A DNA stretch of 64,000 nt from Streptomyces sp. DG2A-72. Lineage in GTDB: Bacteria; Actinomycetota; Actinomycetes; Streptomycetales; Streptomycetaceae. Below, in pieces: positions 8,451 through 17,792 of the stretch. The position numbers and the translations under genes are program-made. The notes under the pieces were generated by a model that did not search any database, was not told the origin of the DNA, and worked only from the letters and a program-made list of their open reading frames with translations. The DNA is taken from NCBI RefSeq assembly GCF_030499575.1, contig NZ_JASTLC010000003.1, forward strand, positions 1 through 64,000, read 5' to 3'. The first letter of the stretch is position 1, and every line of letters starts with the position of its first letter.

Positions 8451-9000
8451 GCCGCGGCGGGCCAGTGTTCCGGGCGGGCTGAGCCGGGCCCGGGTTATGG
8501 CCGTCCGCCTCGACCACCTCGCCGAGACCCACCACCGCCCCCGCACACGAGGCCGCTAACCCCACCACCCCGCCAGCACAAACAGCCTTGACCAGCACAA
8601 ACACCAGCCGGTCCTTTTCACGCTAGAGCTACCTACGACAACCCAAGCCAGGCTCAGCACACAACACACAACCCCAGCTCACACACCCCGGCCTCCCCAC
8701 CGAAGCCGTCCACCCCGCCTCTCAACGAACCAACAACACACCAGGCCAACCGCTGCCCCATACACCAACAAGCCCCCCTCCGAGCGTCATCACGGATGCC
8801 TGGGGTGTGCCCCGCTACACCTCTCCTTCGATCTTCGCGACCGACGCCCTCAGCGCCACTACCCCCATGACCGCCAGCCAGTAGAGCTCGCACCGGCTCG
8901 CGGCTGGGTCACCTTGTGGTTTAACGTCTGTGCCTGCTGGTCGATGGCAGCCGGGGCTTGCTGATTCCGGGCTGAGCCCGCAGCCTGCGAGGATCGCTCC
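8451..9000. other. G-poor spacer without genes
   Basis: From about 8560 to 8800 the top strand is strikingly rich in C and A and poor in G. Frames in this stretch are low-complexity His/Pro/Thr strings and do not look coding. I see no RNA gene or repeat. Confidence 0.4.
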
Positions 9001-9391
9001 ATGACAGGCACTCACCTGAAGATCAAGGACCTCATCATCGACTGCGTTGATTCGGAACGGTTGGCCTCGTTCTGGGCTGAGCTCCTGGGTAGACCGATCG
9101 CGACGAGGACGGGCCCGTATGTCTGGCTCGCGCGTGGCGATGGTCCGGGGGTGGGCTTCCAGAGTCGCTGAGGCAAAGACCGGCAAGAACCGCATCCACT
9201 TCGATGTTGCCTCGGAGGACCCGGCTTCCGAGCAGGTGCGAGTGGAGGAGTTGGGTGGTCGGCTGCTCGACCAGTATGCGGCTGGAGACTTCCTGGTCAT
9301 GGCCGATCCCGAGGGGAACGAATTCTGCATCATCCCGCCAGGGCCGTTCGATGTCGACGATGACGGGCACGCGAGCTACCTCGGCGGCTGA
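9001..9391 (+). pseudogene. VOC/glyoxalase-family protein with a frameshift
   Basis: The ATG at 9001 opens MTGTHLKIKDLIIDCVDSER, running through FWAELLGRP to GVGFQ, a typical VOC N-terminal half. At about 9165 the frame meets TGA. The continuation (RVAEAKTGKNRIHFDVASED onward to LVMADPEGNEFCI) is in another frame. The two halves join well at GFQ/RVAEAK, so one small indel broke the gene, or there is a sequence error. The family comprises glyoxalase, bleomycin-resistance and dioxygenase-like metalloproteins; the substrate is unknown. Confidence 0.72.
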
Positions 9392-9479
9392 AGCGCCTGT
9401 TGAGCTTGCCGACCATCGGCGCCGGGCGAAAATCCAACTCGAACTTGATCGCTCACATGGGTCGAGTCCAACGAGCGGG

Positions 9480-10040
9480 TGCGGGTGCGGGAGATGCTCA
9501 CCTATCTCGGCGTCGTTCTGCCCCGGTTCACCTCCCCTGCGCCCGGTGCTGGGCCTGCGGTGCGCACTGCGCGCCGATGCCCGCGGACATGTCCAACTGC
9601 CGGCGGAGCTACCGCGCGGCATGCGCCCGCGCGGGCACAGGGAGCTGTGGCAGGAACTGACCCACGCCGACCTGGAGCCGCTGGCCGTCAGGTCCGTCCC
9701 CATGCAGGTGCGGCTGCTCGATGCCGCGGTCCTGGACCAGGCACCCGTCGCCGTGCCCGCTGCCGCGCCGCCCACCGGGCCCTGCACCCCGCACCGTTGA
9801 CCCTGCCGACCGCACCGCCCGCCCTGCGGCTGACCACCCTGGTACTGGCCGCACACACGTCCGCCGATGCCGAACACAGCACCGACATGGACATCCTCGC
9901 CCGCCTGTGCGGGCACTCACCCAGCAGACCGGAGAACTTCTCGACCGGCTGGTGACCACACGCACGCTGCAGGCCTGGCATCACAACCGGGAGACCGACG
10001 AGGCCTTCTGGCAACTGCCCCAGCCCCGTGTACGAACCGG
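9480..10040 (+). pseudogene. Probable decayed gene, family not recognised
   Basis: Protein-like stretches occur in successive frames: LRADARGHVQLPAELPRG and PMQVRLLDAAV at 9550-9750, LRLTTLVLAAHTSADAEHST and DILARLCG at 9830-9920, then TGELLDRLVTTRTLQAWHHN at 9920-9990. Their composition and order look like one former protein broken by several indels, but I cannot name it. It could instead be chance open sequence in GC-rich DNA. Confidence 0.35.
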
Positions 10041-10279
10041 CCCTGCGGTACAACCCGCAGGTACCAGGCCCCGCGGCTTTGAGGCTGGCCTCGGGCAGAG
10101 GTCATCGCATGAGTGGAACAACCGGCTCCGTCTGTCCGTACTATCTCAATGCCAGACACCTTGCGGCAATAACGGCGCCACTGCAGCGTCGCCAGCACAA
10201 CCCAAGAGGGATGCGGCCCCGCCCGGAGCCGCCCCGCAGAGCCTGTACCACGACGGCAAGCCGAGGAAAGGTCGACACC

Positions 10280-10930
10280 ATGTCCGAGAGCACGACCACC
10301 ACCACTGAACTGACATCGCACTACATCGCCCAAGTGACCGGCGACCTCGAGCGCAACCTCAAGGAGCAGGAACGCATCAGCGCGGAAATCACCGCCCTGC
10401 AGGAGCAATTGTCCGCCCTACAGCAGGACCACACCGTGCTGGTGAACATGCAACAGGCACTCGGCATCCCGGAAGCACCAGCCGAGCCCGCGGACGCGCC
10501 CGAGAACGCCGCAGTGCCCTCCCCCCGGAAGAAGACCGACGCCGGGCCGAGCGGCAAGCGGCAAGCCAGGAAGACCACGGCCGCGCAGGCAAGCCCGACG
10601 GCCAGGAAGTCCGACGCCAAGAAGCCCCCGGTCAAGGCTGCGGCCGCCGCGAAGACAGCACAGCCCACCCTGGTGGAACTTATCCGCCGCCATCTCACCG
10701 AGCAGGGCGAACCGCGCTCCGCGGTGGAAATTTCCACCGCGCTCAGCCAGGCCCATCCCGAGCGCGGAATCAAGACCAAGGTCGTGCGCGTCACTCTCGA
10801 AGGGCTCGTGGCCAAGAGCCAGGCTCAGCGCACCAAGCAGGGCCACTCGGTCTTCTACACCTCCCCCGAGGCACCGGAACCGACAGCTCCGCTTCCGGCC
10901 GAGGCGCAGCCCGAAGGCGCCGACCGCTGA
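10280..10930 (+). CDS. Coiled-coil/winged-helix DNA-binding-like protein
   Basis: This 216-residue protein begins with a coiled coil (about residues 12-58, including LERNLKEQERISAEITALQE). A Lys/Ala/Pro-rich linker (65-130) resembles the flexible tails of actinobacterial nucleoid proteins. The C-terminal domain has a winged-helix pattern (LVELIRRHLTEQGEPRSAVE and VRVTLEGLVAKSQAQRT, ending HSVFYTS). ATG 10280 has GAGGAAAGG nine bases upstream. It probably binds DNA as an oligomer; targets are unknown. An in-frame upstream GTG region lacks a site and is not used here. Confidence 0.72.
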   Translation: MSESTTTTTELTSHYIAQVTGDLERNLKEQERISAEITALQEQLSALQQDHTVLVNMQQALGIPEAPAEPADAPENAAVPSPRKKTDAGPSGKRQARKTTAAQASPTARKSDAKKPPVKAAAAAKTAQPTLVELIRRHLTEQGEPRSAVEISTALSQAHPERGIKTKVVRVTLEGLVAKSQAQRTKQGHSVFYTSPEAPEPTAPLPAEAQPEGADR

Positions 10931-11169
10931 AGCCACGGGGCACAGCCGCACACCACCATCGTCGGCATCCGCTGCCGCCCTAACCCGCGCGGCACGGCTT
11001 CGACCTCACCGGATTCGTTCTGCTGAGTTGGGTGTTCACCGGAGCCCCGACCGTCATGGCGACGACCCAGAACAAGCTCTCTGACGACATACCAAATCTG
11101 ACCCACTCTTGCGCCCTTTGCCTTGAGCCTGACCTTGTTGATCAAGGTCAGGAGAGAAGGGCAACCCAC

Positions 11170-11300
11170 GTGGAAGACTGTGCAGAGATCCGCAGGCCGC
11201 ACCAGGCGAGCAGATGTCGATCAGGGCGATCGCGAGGCACCTGGACATCTCGAAGAACACCGCGAAACGCGCGCTGGCCCATGACAGTGCTTGCTAGTGG
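11170..11300 (+). pseudogene. IS21-family transposase (IstA) N-terminal remnant
   Basis: Frames read VEDCAEIRRPHQA and, after a shift, EQMSIRAIARHLDISKNTAK followed by RALA. This is the N-terminal helix-turn-helix of IstA-type transposases, where SIRAIAR-LGIS-NTV-RAL is typical. The frame ends at a TAG soon after, and no DDE domain follows, so only a fragment is left. Confidence 0.55.
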
Positions 11301-11339
11301 CCCTCGCCATCTGTGCCAGGTGGCTGACAACTCCTGGAG

Positions 11340-11652
11340 ATCCACCAGGTGGACCTCGGCGGCGCCTTCCTGTACGGCGGCGACGGCCTCGTCCGGCATG
11401 ACGGGCGGCTCTACGTGGTCCGCGGCGGGCTCTCCCCGCAGAACCCGCAGCCGCAGGTCTCGGTGCTGCGGCCGGCCGAGGACTGGTCGGCCGGCCGAGG
11501 TGGAGTCCGTGATCAACTCGGACTTCCTGCATCCCAGCACCGCGCGAGTGGTACGTGGCCGGCTGCTGGTGGTCAACAGCCAGTACAACACCGGGCAGAC
11601 CGGTGGTCAGCCGGAGCTCCCGTTCTCGATCTCGGCCATCCCGCTCGGCTGA
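11340..11652 (+). pseudogene. SMP-30/gluconolactonase-like C-terminal fragment
   Basis: One frame carries QVDLGGAFLYGGDGLVRHDG with RLYVVRGGLS and VSVLRPAED. A second frame carries VESVINSDFLHPSTARVVRG with RLLVVNSQYNTG and ending PFSISAIPLG. Together they resemble the last third of SMP-30-like beta-propeller proteins. A frameshift near 11490 divides them, and the N-terminal two thirds are missing. Confidence 0.5.
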
Positions 11653-12299
11653 CGCCGCCCGTGGGATTCATCAGGTTCGCGTCGCTCAGCTGGTCGGCTG
11701 CCTCCTCGCCGCCAGCGGCGTTGTCTTCGGAATGACTCGCACATCGCAGGGACCGAGCTGACATGCCCACCAGGCCAACCGCGCCTTCGGAGGCATGCTG
11801 ATGGCCTGGGTCTCCGGACGGGACGCCGTCCGCCGCGTCTACGAACGACCGCTATGGCAGTCCCTGCGACGCCTGGCTGTTCTGGCAGGCCAACGGCTCC
11901 TACTGAGCCGATGCCGTTGAGGCCGCTCAACCCTGCGCAGCTCCTCACCGTTCTGCGGTGAGGAGCTGCCCCATGTGGGTCGGTCGGGACGGGGCCAGAG
12001 GCGCGGTGGGGAGAGACGGGTGAAGAGGATGAATCATGTTGCGAGTGCCTCGGTGGCTCGGGTCGGCCCGGCGCCGCACTGACCCGGATGGGAGAGCAGT
12101 TGGGCGAGCGCCACGCCGATGCGGAGAGGCAGAACGCTGACATCCTGCAAGGGAGCGGCCTGTTGGTCAGGCCGCACCTGGCCAAGGAGGTTGGCACGGA
12201 TACTGCCGGCCAACCCCGCACAAGCGGCTGAGGTTGCTGAACGTGAACTCCCGAGCCGGCCGTGACGCCGTTGAGGGCACCATCGTGACGGCTTGAGGT
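11653..12299. other. Non-coding stretch with one hairpin
   Basis: Short frames on both strands show no family signal. The only clear structure is the hairpin at 11937-11969. The right half (12050-12300) abuts a transposase remnant and may contain its eroded C-terminal coding part. Confidence 0.35.
11937..11969 (+). terminator. Strong 14-bp hairpin, likely terminator
   Basis: The arms GCAGCTCCTCACCG and CGGTGAGGAGCTGC are perfectly complementary around a TTCTG loop. No T-run follows, as is common for actinobacterial terminators. It stands after the eroded genes at 11.3-11.9 kb. Confidence 0.5.
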
Positions 12300-12590
12300 G
12301 AACCAGGGACGTGTAGCCGCCGTCGACCAGGTGCTCGGCGGGCAGCAGTCCACGACGCGCCAGGCGCGTGTGAATACCGGGCAGGGCCTGGGCGTCGTTG
12401 GTGGCGGCCGAGGCGGTGGCCACATCCGTGATCACGTTGACGCCGTCGGAGGCGCACGTCTCGGTGACATGTGCGGCGAATCCCTTCCAGCGGATGATGT
12501 GCCCGTGCCGGACGTAGCGTGCCGTGATGTCGTAGGGAGAGACGATCGCCAAGGAGGAGGGCAGCAGGCCGCCGTCATCAGCGGTGCGCC
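12300..12590 (-). pseudogene. IS1182-family transposase fragment
   Basis: The reverse strand reads [42 protein letters not shown] and [18 protein letters not shown]. This is the central DDE region of IS1182-type transposases (SPYD-DARY, GYK-H-TETC, NVATT, LVD-GY). N-terminal coding sequence should lie to the right, where an IS630 copy begins at 12643, so that insertion or an associated deletion removed it. The C-terminus is eroded as well. Confidence 0.68.
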
Positions 12591-12642
12591 AGCGCAGGCC
12601 AGCTCCGGAGGCCGGGAGCCCCATTGCGGGCCACGAAGAAGG

Positions 12643-13816
12643 TACTGACTTCGGCGTCTTGGGGTCTGGATGTGTGTCGGGACCGGTGACGTGGTCCGTC
12701 CGGGCTGGTACGCCGGATGCATGCGGTATCCGGACGGGGGCGGGCTGACCGCCGAGCAGCGCAAGCGCCGGGAAGAGGTACGGATGCGGGCTGTTGACCT
12801 CTTCGACGAGGACGTGAAAGTCCCGTGCGTTGCCCGGGAGTTACGGGTGAGCGAGAAATCGGTCTACCAGTGGCGCCGCGCCTGGAAGGCGGGCGGATGC
12901 GGGGCGCTGCGTTCGAAGGGCCCCTCCGGCTACGACTGCCGCCTGGGCCCCCACCTGCAGGCCAAGCTCGCGATGTGGCTGGAGGAGGGGCCGGCCGCGC
13001 ACGGCTGGAGTGAGGACCAGGTGTGGACCGCCTCGCGGGTCCGCACGCTGATCGGACGCAAGTTCCATCTCTCCTACAGCGTCTTCGGGGTGACCCGGCT
13101 GCTGCACCGTATGGGCTACAGCGTGCAGATGCCCGCCCGGCCCGCCGCCGAGCGCGACGAGGACGCGATCACCGTGTGGCGGGAGGTGACCTGGCAGGAG
13201 GTAAAACCCTGCGGGCGGCGACCGGCGCGTTCATCTGTTTCGAGGACGAAGCGGGCGTGACCGGCCGGCCGTCCAAGGGCCGCACCTGGGGTCGGCGCGG
13301 CATCACCCCGAGCGTCAAGGTGTCTGGCCGCAGTCGGGGGCGGCTCTCGGTGGCCGGGCTGCTGTGCTTCCGGCCGGGCCTTCCCGCCCGTCTGTGCTAC
13401 CGGCTGCGTCGGCATACCGGCCGCAAGGGCGAGCGTCGCTCGCTGGGTGAGACGAACTACATCCGCCTGCTGGACGGCGCCCACCAACTGCTGAGGGCCC
13501 CGCTGATCGTGGTGTGGGACCGGCTGAGCACGCACATCTCCAAGACGATGCAGGCGCTCGTGGCCGAGCGGGACTGGCTGACGGTGGTCCTGCTGCCCGG
13601 GTATGCGCCCGAGCTCAACCCGGTGGAGGGCCTGTGGGCGCATATCAAGCGGAGCTTGGCCAACCTGGCCGTCCGCACCCTCAGCGAGCTGGAGACCCTG
13701 CTCCGCCAGCGGCTCAAGGCGATGCAGTACCGGCACACCATCCTCGGCGGATTCCTCGCCGGGACGGGCCTCGCACTCGACAGACCGGACGGACCCTCAA
13801 TACGCCGAAGTCAGTA
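12643..13816 (+). mobile_element. Complete IS630-family element, copy A
   Basis: The element runs from 12645 (CTGACTTCGGCGTCTTG) to 13814 (CAATACGCCGAAGTCAG). These ends are inverted repeats of each other with one mismatch in the first 17 bases. It is flanked on both sides by TA (12643-12644, 13815-13816), the target duplicated by IS630/Tc1-mariner elements. One two-frame transposase fills it. A 370-bp part of its right end recurs in inverted orientation at 16494-16863. Confidence 0.85.
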
Positions 13817-13817
13817 G
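12721..13817 (+). CDS. IS630 transposase read through a -1 frameshift
   Basis: The first frame (to 13260) gives the N-terminal helix-turn-helix ([19 protein letters not shown]) and the RLLHRMGYS linker. The second frame gives the DDE catalytic domain: Asp in ICFEDEAG, Asp in [12 protein letters not shown] and Glu in [18 protein letters not shown]. The frames join at GGTAAAACC (13201-13207), where a -1 slip on the A4 run (13203-13206) fuses them; many IS630 members use such a programmed slip. Start ATG 12721 gives [10 protein letters not shown], usual for this group. The stop TAG includes the flanking TA. It is likely functional if the slip occurs. Confidence 0.78.
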
Positions 13818-15298
13818 CTCGTCGGCTGGATGTTCGCGTTGAGGCGGAACAGATTGCCCGGGTCGTACTTCGTCTTGACCGCCGACAGCCGTTCGTAGTT
13901 CCCGCCATAGCCTTCCCGCAGGAGCTGCTCGCCCTCTTCCAGGAAGCCGGGGAAGTTGAGGTAGATGCCCCCGGTGGAGAAGTGGCGCAGGTCGGCGAAG
14001 GTGTCGCGGACCCAGGTCAGGTTCCGCTCGGAGTCGGCCTGGTGGTCCCAGTTGCCCTCTATTCCGAAGAGGTAGGGCACGCCGCGGTTGGCGAAGGCGG
14101 TCGCCTGTTCGCCCACCCGTGCCATCGCGCCGCCCTGGTACCAGACGTCGATGGTCGAGTCGGGCGAGGGAGCCGCGGCGGTGTGCTGGGTCAGGCGCTC
14201 GATCAGCTTGTCGCTGAGCTCGGGTGCGTTCACGGACTTCCAGTAGTAGAGCCTGCCGTCCGGGTAGTCGTCGTCCAGGAACTTCTGTGCTTCGGTGTAG
14301 GCGGTGTGCTCGCTGAGGTCGCAGAGAGGTTCGGTGACCTCTCGGAGCGGCCGCAACGCGCGCCCCCCTACTTCGGCCGCGTCCTCACCGGCACCGGTGG
14401 ACACGGCGAGGATGGCTACGAAGGGTTGTCCGTGCACCGCAGCCGGATACGCCTCGGCCTTCGGTATCCGGCCGAGGACGGCGAGAGGTGCCGCCTCCTC
14501 GGGCGCCTCCGCGACGTAGCGCTCGCAGGCCCTGAGCACCTCTCCCGCGCGTTCCAGGGGGTAGTACACGTGGCAGAGGAACACTTCGGGCCCCACGGGA
14601 TGCAGGCGGTAGTCGAAAGCGGTCACGACGCCGAAGTTTCCGCCGCCCCCGCGGATCGCCCAGAAGAGGTCCTGGTTCTCGCTTCCGCTCGCGGTGAGCA
14701 GCTTCCCGTCGGCGGTGACCACCCTGGCGGAGATGAGGTTGTCGCAGCTCAGCCCGTACTTGCGTCGGAGCCAGCCCATGCCGCCCGACAGGGTGAGCCC
14801 GGCGATGCCGGTTGCCGAGACGACCCCCACGGGTGCGGCAAGCCCGTGTCGCTGGGTCGCGCGGTCGAGGTCTCCCAGGGTGCAGCCGCCTTGGGCGCGG
14901 GCGGTGGAACCCTCGGGGTCGACGTCGGTGTCCGTCATCTCCGAGAGGTCGACGACCAGTCCGCCGTCGCAGACGGCCTGTCCTGCCACTCCGTGCCCGC
15001 CGCCGCGCACAGCGAGCGGCAGCCCGTTGTCACGGGCAAAGTTCACCGAGGCGACCACGTCGTCGTCACCGCGGCACCGTGCCACGAGCGCCGGCCGCCG
15101 GTCGATCATGCCGTTCCACAGCGCTCGGGCCGGCTCGTAGTCCGGGTCCTGGGGCAGGATGAGGCGTCCGTTCAGCCGTGAGGCGAAGTGGTCCAGGAGC
15201 GGGCGCGGCAGACCGGGATCGACTGGCTTCCGGTGCTGCTCTCCGCTGATCGGCCCGCTCGATGCCGGATCCGCGCCGCGGGGGTACGTCTCGTTCAT
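13811..15298 (-). CDS. Berberine-bridge-type FAD-linked oxidase
   Basis: This 495-residue protein has the FAD-binding PCMH fold: VRGGGHGVAGQAVCDGGLVV (about residues 70-90, with the His-linkage motif GGGH), the GDLDRATQRHGLAAPVG region and GMGWLRRKYGLSCDN. The C-terminal berberine-bridge segment ends YDPGNLFRLNANI. Such enzymes oxidise alcohols, sugars or alkaloid-like substrates and often bind FAD covalently. Start ATG 15298 has GGGAGG upstream. The last codons run into the IS630 end: the TGA stop lies within the terminal bases of the element (13811-13813), so the insertion trimmed or replaced the original 3' end by only a few codons. The substrate is unknown. Confidence 0.85.
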   Translation of the reverse strand: MNETYPRGADPASSGPISGEQHRKPVDPGLPRPLLDHFASRLNGRLILPQDPDYEPARALWNGMIDRRPALVARCRGDDDVVASVNFARDNGLPLAVRGGGHGVAGQAVCDGGLVVDLSEMTDTDVDPEGSTARAQGGCTLGDLDRATQRHGLAAPVGVVSATGIAGLTLSGGMGWLRRKYGLSCDNLISARVVTADGKLLTASGSENQDLFWAIRGGGGNFGVVTAFDYRLHPVGPEVFLCHVYYPLERAGEVLRACERYVAEAPEEAAPLAVLGRIPKAEAYPAAVHGQPFVAILAVSTGAGEDAAEVGGRALRPLREVTEPLCDLSEHTAYTEAQKFLDDDYPDGRLYYWKSVNAPELSDKLIERLTQHTAAAPSPDSTIDVWYQGGAMARVGEQATAFANRGVPYLFGIEGNWDHQADSERNLTWVRDTFADLRHFSTGGIYLNFPGFLEEGEQLLREGYGGNYERLSAVKTKYDPGNLFRLNANIQPTSY

Positions 15299-15479
15299 GG
15301 TGGTTGCCTCCCGTCTCTTCAGCATCACGCCGGGCGGAAGGCGACGCCATCGGGGACAGAGGAGGGCCCGGGCTGCTCAGGCCCTCGCAGCACAGGCAGC
15401 CGTCCGAGACCTGTGGGACGGTGTGAGTACGGGGGTGTGGGCGTGGGCTCTCCACGGAGACCGTTCCAGGAGGCCGGGC

Positions 15480-16289
15480 ATGGGCGAAACAATCGAAACC
15501 GACACCGGCGGGATCTGGGTCGAGCGCCGGGGCGAGGGGCCCGACGTCCTGCTCATCGCGGGGCTCAGCGACCCCGCCGAGGCGTGGCAGGCACAGCTCG
15601 ACGGGCTCTCCGACCGCTACCGTCTCACCGCCTACGACAACCGCGGCACCGGGCGCACGCCGCTGCCGGAGGGACCTGTGTCGGTGCCCGGGATGGCGGA
15701 GGACGCCGCCGCGGTGCTGCGCGCGCTGGAGATCCCGGCCGCCCATGTCATGGGCTTCTCGGGAGGCAGCCGCATCGCGCAGGAGCTGGCACTCAACCAT
15801 CCCCGGCTCGTCCGCAGCCTCGTCCTGATGAGCACATGGGCCCGTCCCGACGCCTACTTCCGTTCGATGACGGACTTCTGGCACTGGATGGCCGAGCGAG
15901 CACCGAACGAGCGCGCCATGCAGGAGGCGTTCCTGCTGTGGATCTACACGCGGCGGGCGCACGACGACGGCACGGTCGACCGGATCATCGAGGAGACGCT
16001 GGCCTTCCCGCATCCGCAGTCCGTCGAAGCCTTCCAGCGCCAGCTCGCACCGTTCCGGACGCACGACACGCTCGACCGCCTGTCTGAGATCACCGCGCCG
16101 ACACTGGTACTGGCCGGTGAACTGGACATCGCCGCGCCACCGCGCCTCGGGCGCGCGGTCGCCGAGAGGATCCCGGGTGCCAGGTTCGAGGTGCTGCCCG
16201 GCGAGGCCCACCAGCCATTCCAGGAGGTCCCCGACGCCTTCAACGCACGGGTCGACGCCTTCTGGCAGGAAGTCCAGATCCGGGGTTGA
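15480..16289 (+). CDS. Alpha/beta hydrolase
   Basis: This 269-residue protein has a classical hydrolase triad. The nucleophile elbow is GFSGGS near residue 98, an Asp lies in LAGELDIAAP and a His in LPGEAHQPFQ. The oxyanion region YDNRGTGRT is near residue 53. ATG 15480 has AGGAGG seven bases upstream. It is divergent from the FAD oxidase, with about 180 bases between, and both are enclosed by inverted IS630 ends, so they may have travelled as one unit. Esterase or haloperoxidase-like activity is likely; the substrate is unknown. Confidence 0.85.
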   Translation: MGETIETDTGGIWVERRGEGPDVLLIAGLSDPAEAWQAQLDGLSDRYRLTAYDNRGTGRTPLPEGPVSVPGMAEDAAAVLRALEIPAAHVMGFSGGSRIAQELALNHPRLVRSLVLMSTWARPDAYFRSMTDFWHWMAERAPNERAMQEAFLLWIYTRRAHDDGTVDRIIEETLAFPHPQSVEAFQRQLAPFRTHDTLDRLSEITAPTLVLAGELDIAAPPRLGRAVAERIPGARFEVLPGEAHQPFQEVPDAFNARVDAFWQEVQIRG

Positions 16290-16491
16290 GGAACGCCCGG
16301 CGGCCGGATGCCGACCCTGCCGGTCGGTCCAACTGCCGGAGCCGCATCCGTATCGGCCTGGCCCCCGACTTCTTCCTCGTCATCGTCTCCGGGCTGGAGG
16401 CCCGAACCGCCCCCGTCTCCGTACGCGTCATCCCGCAGCCGCTCCAACAGCTGACCTGCCGGCCAAGCAGCAGCGTGACGGTCACGGGCAT

Positions 16492-16863
16492 TACTGACTT
16501 CGGCGTATTGAGGGTCCGTCCGGTCTGTCGAGTGCGAGGCCCGTCCCGGCGAGGAATCCGCCGAGGATGGTGTGCCGGTACTGCATCGCCTTGAGCCGCT
16601 GGCGGAGCAGGGTCTCCAGCTCGCTGAGGGTGCGGACGGCCAGGTTGGCCAAGCTCCGCTTGATATGCGCCCACAGGCCCTCCACCGGGTTGAGCTCGGG
16701 CGCATACCCGGGCAGCAGGACCACCGTCAGCCAGTCCCGCTCGGCCACGAGCGCCTGCATCGTCTTGGAGATGTGCGTGCTCAGCCGGTCCCACACCACG
16801 ATCAGCGGGGCCCTCAGCAGTTGGTGGGCGCCGTCCAGCAGGCGGATGTAGTTCGTCTCACCC
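16492..16863 (-). mobile_element. Truncated IS630 copy B in inverted orientation
   Basis: The 370 bp from 16494 to 16863 correspond to 13445-13814 of copy A without a length change, and the translated 3' part of the transposase is the same ([20 protein letters not shown]). The end at 16494 keeps the inverted repeat (CTGACTTCGGCGTATTG) and a flanking TA. The other side breaks off within the transposase gene. No complete protein can be made. Confidence 0.85.
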
Positions 16864-16864
16864 G

Positions 16865-17590
16865 TCACTCATTCCGGTACTCCTCGGGCCGCACCGACGT
16901 GCCGTGCAACTGCCGGTTGGCGCGGCGTGGGCTGAACACCCACACCCTCATCAGAAGGAACCTCGCCGCGCTGGCCAGTGCGTTCACGCCGACCAATGCC
17001 AGGAGTTCGGCCGATCGGGAGGCGTGCGGAGCGGCCAGCCGCACCAGGGCCAGGGTTCCGGTGCTGAGCACCAGTCCGATGACGAAGGCGAGCCCGCCCT
17101 CGAGCTGGTGGCGCAGCGCGTCACGCGGGCCGGTCAGGCCGAAGGTCCAGCGACGGTTGGCAGCCGTGTTCGCGACAGTGGTGACCAGCAGCGCCAGTGC
17201 ATTGGCGGCCAGCGCGGGCGTCAACTGCCTCAGCAGCAGGTACAGCAGCAGGTAGGCGACGGTGGAGCAGACGCCGATCACCACGAAGCGGGACAACTGC
17301 CCGCGCACCCCGGTGGTGATACGGGGCCGCTTCCGCGGCGGCACCGGCACCTCGGCCGACCCGGACAGCGTCCGGCGCAGTACTCGGACCATCCCCCGCA
17401 GGTCGTCCACCGCGGTCCGGACGATGGCGACCCGGCTGCCAGGGTCGTCCACCCGGTCCACCGGCACCTCATGGACCCGCAACCCGCTGCGCTCGGCGAG
17501 CAGCAGGAGCTCGGTGTCGAAGAACCACGCCTCGTCCTCGACACCGGCCGGCAGCGCCTGGGCGAATGGCCGTTCGGGCTCTTTGTGGCC
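16865..17590 (-). pseudogene. GT2 glycosyltransferase C-terminus fused to a GtrA domain, 5'-truncated
   Basis: From about 17585 leftwards the reverse strand reads VEDEAWFFDTELLLLAERSG and LRVHEVPVDRVDDPGSRV, the C-terminal end of bacterial polyprenol-type GT2 enzymes. It is followed by a GtrA domain with four hydrophobic segments (FVVIGVCSTVAYLLLYLLL, ALALLVTTVANTAANRRWTF and two more). The GT2 catalytic N-terminal part is missing, and the sequence before the junction near 17590 is unrelated. Its stop lies two bases outside the IS630 fragment. Such proteins flip or attach glycosyl residues on undecaprenyl phosphate. Confidence 0.7.
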
Positions 17591-17792
17591 TGCGTCGTGT
17601 TCCCCGTAATGCCCCGCTCGATCGGGTGCGGTTGCGGTGCAACCGCGGGTCCACTTCACAGCTCCTGCCAGGCGGCTTCGGGCCGCCTGGAGCTTGCCAA
17701 CGCCTGCCACTGGCGGATGTGCGGCACGCCGTCGAGCCCTCATCGGGAAAACCGACAAGGGCTCATGAACGATCGAGGCTGGCCTCACGCTG
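17591..17792. other. Junction sequence with a TTCG hairpin
   Basis: This stretch contains no gene. At 17668-17690 a 9-bp perfect stem (CCAGGCGGC / GCCGCCTGG) closes on TTCGG. It could act as terminator for the secreted-protein gene that ends at 17793. Confidence 0.45.
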
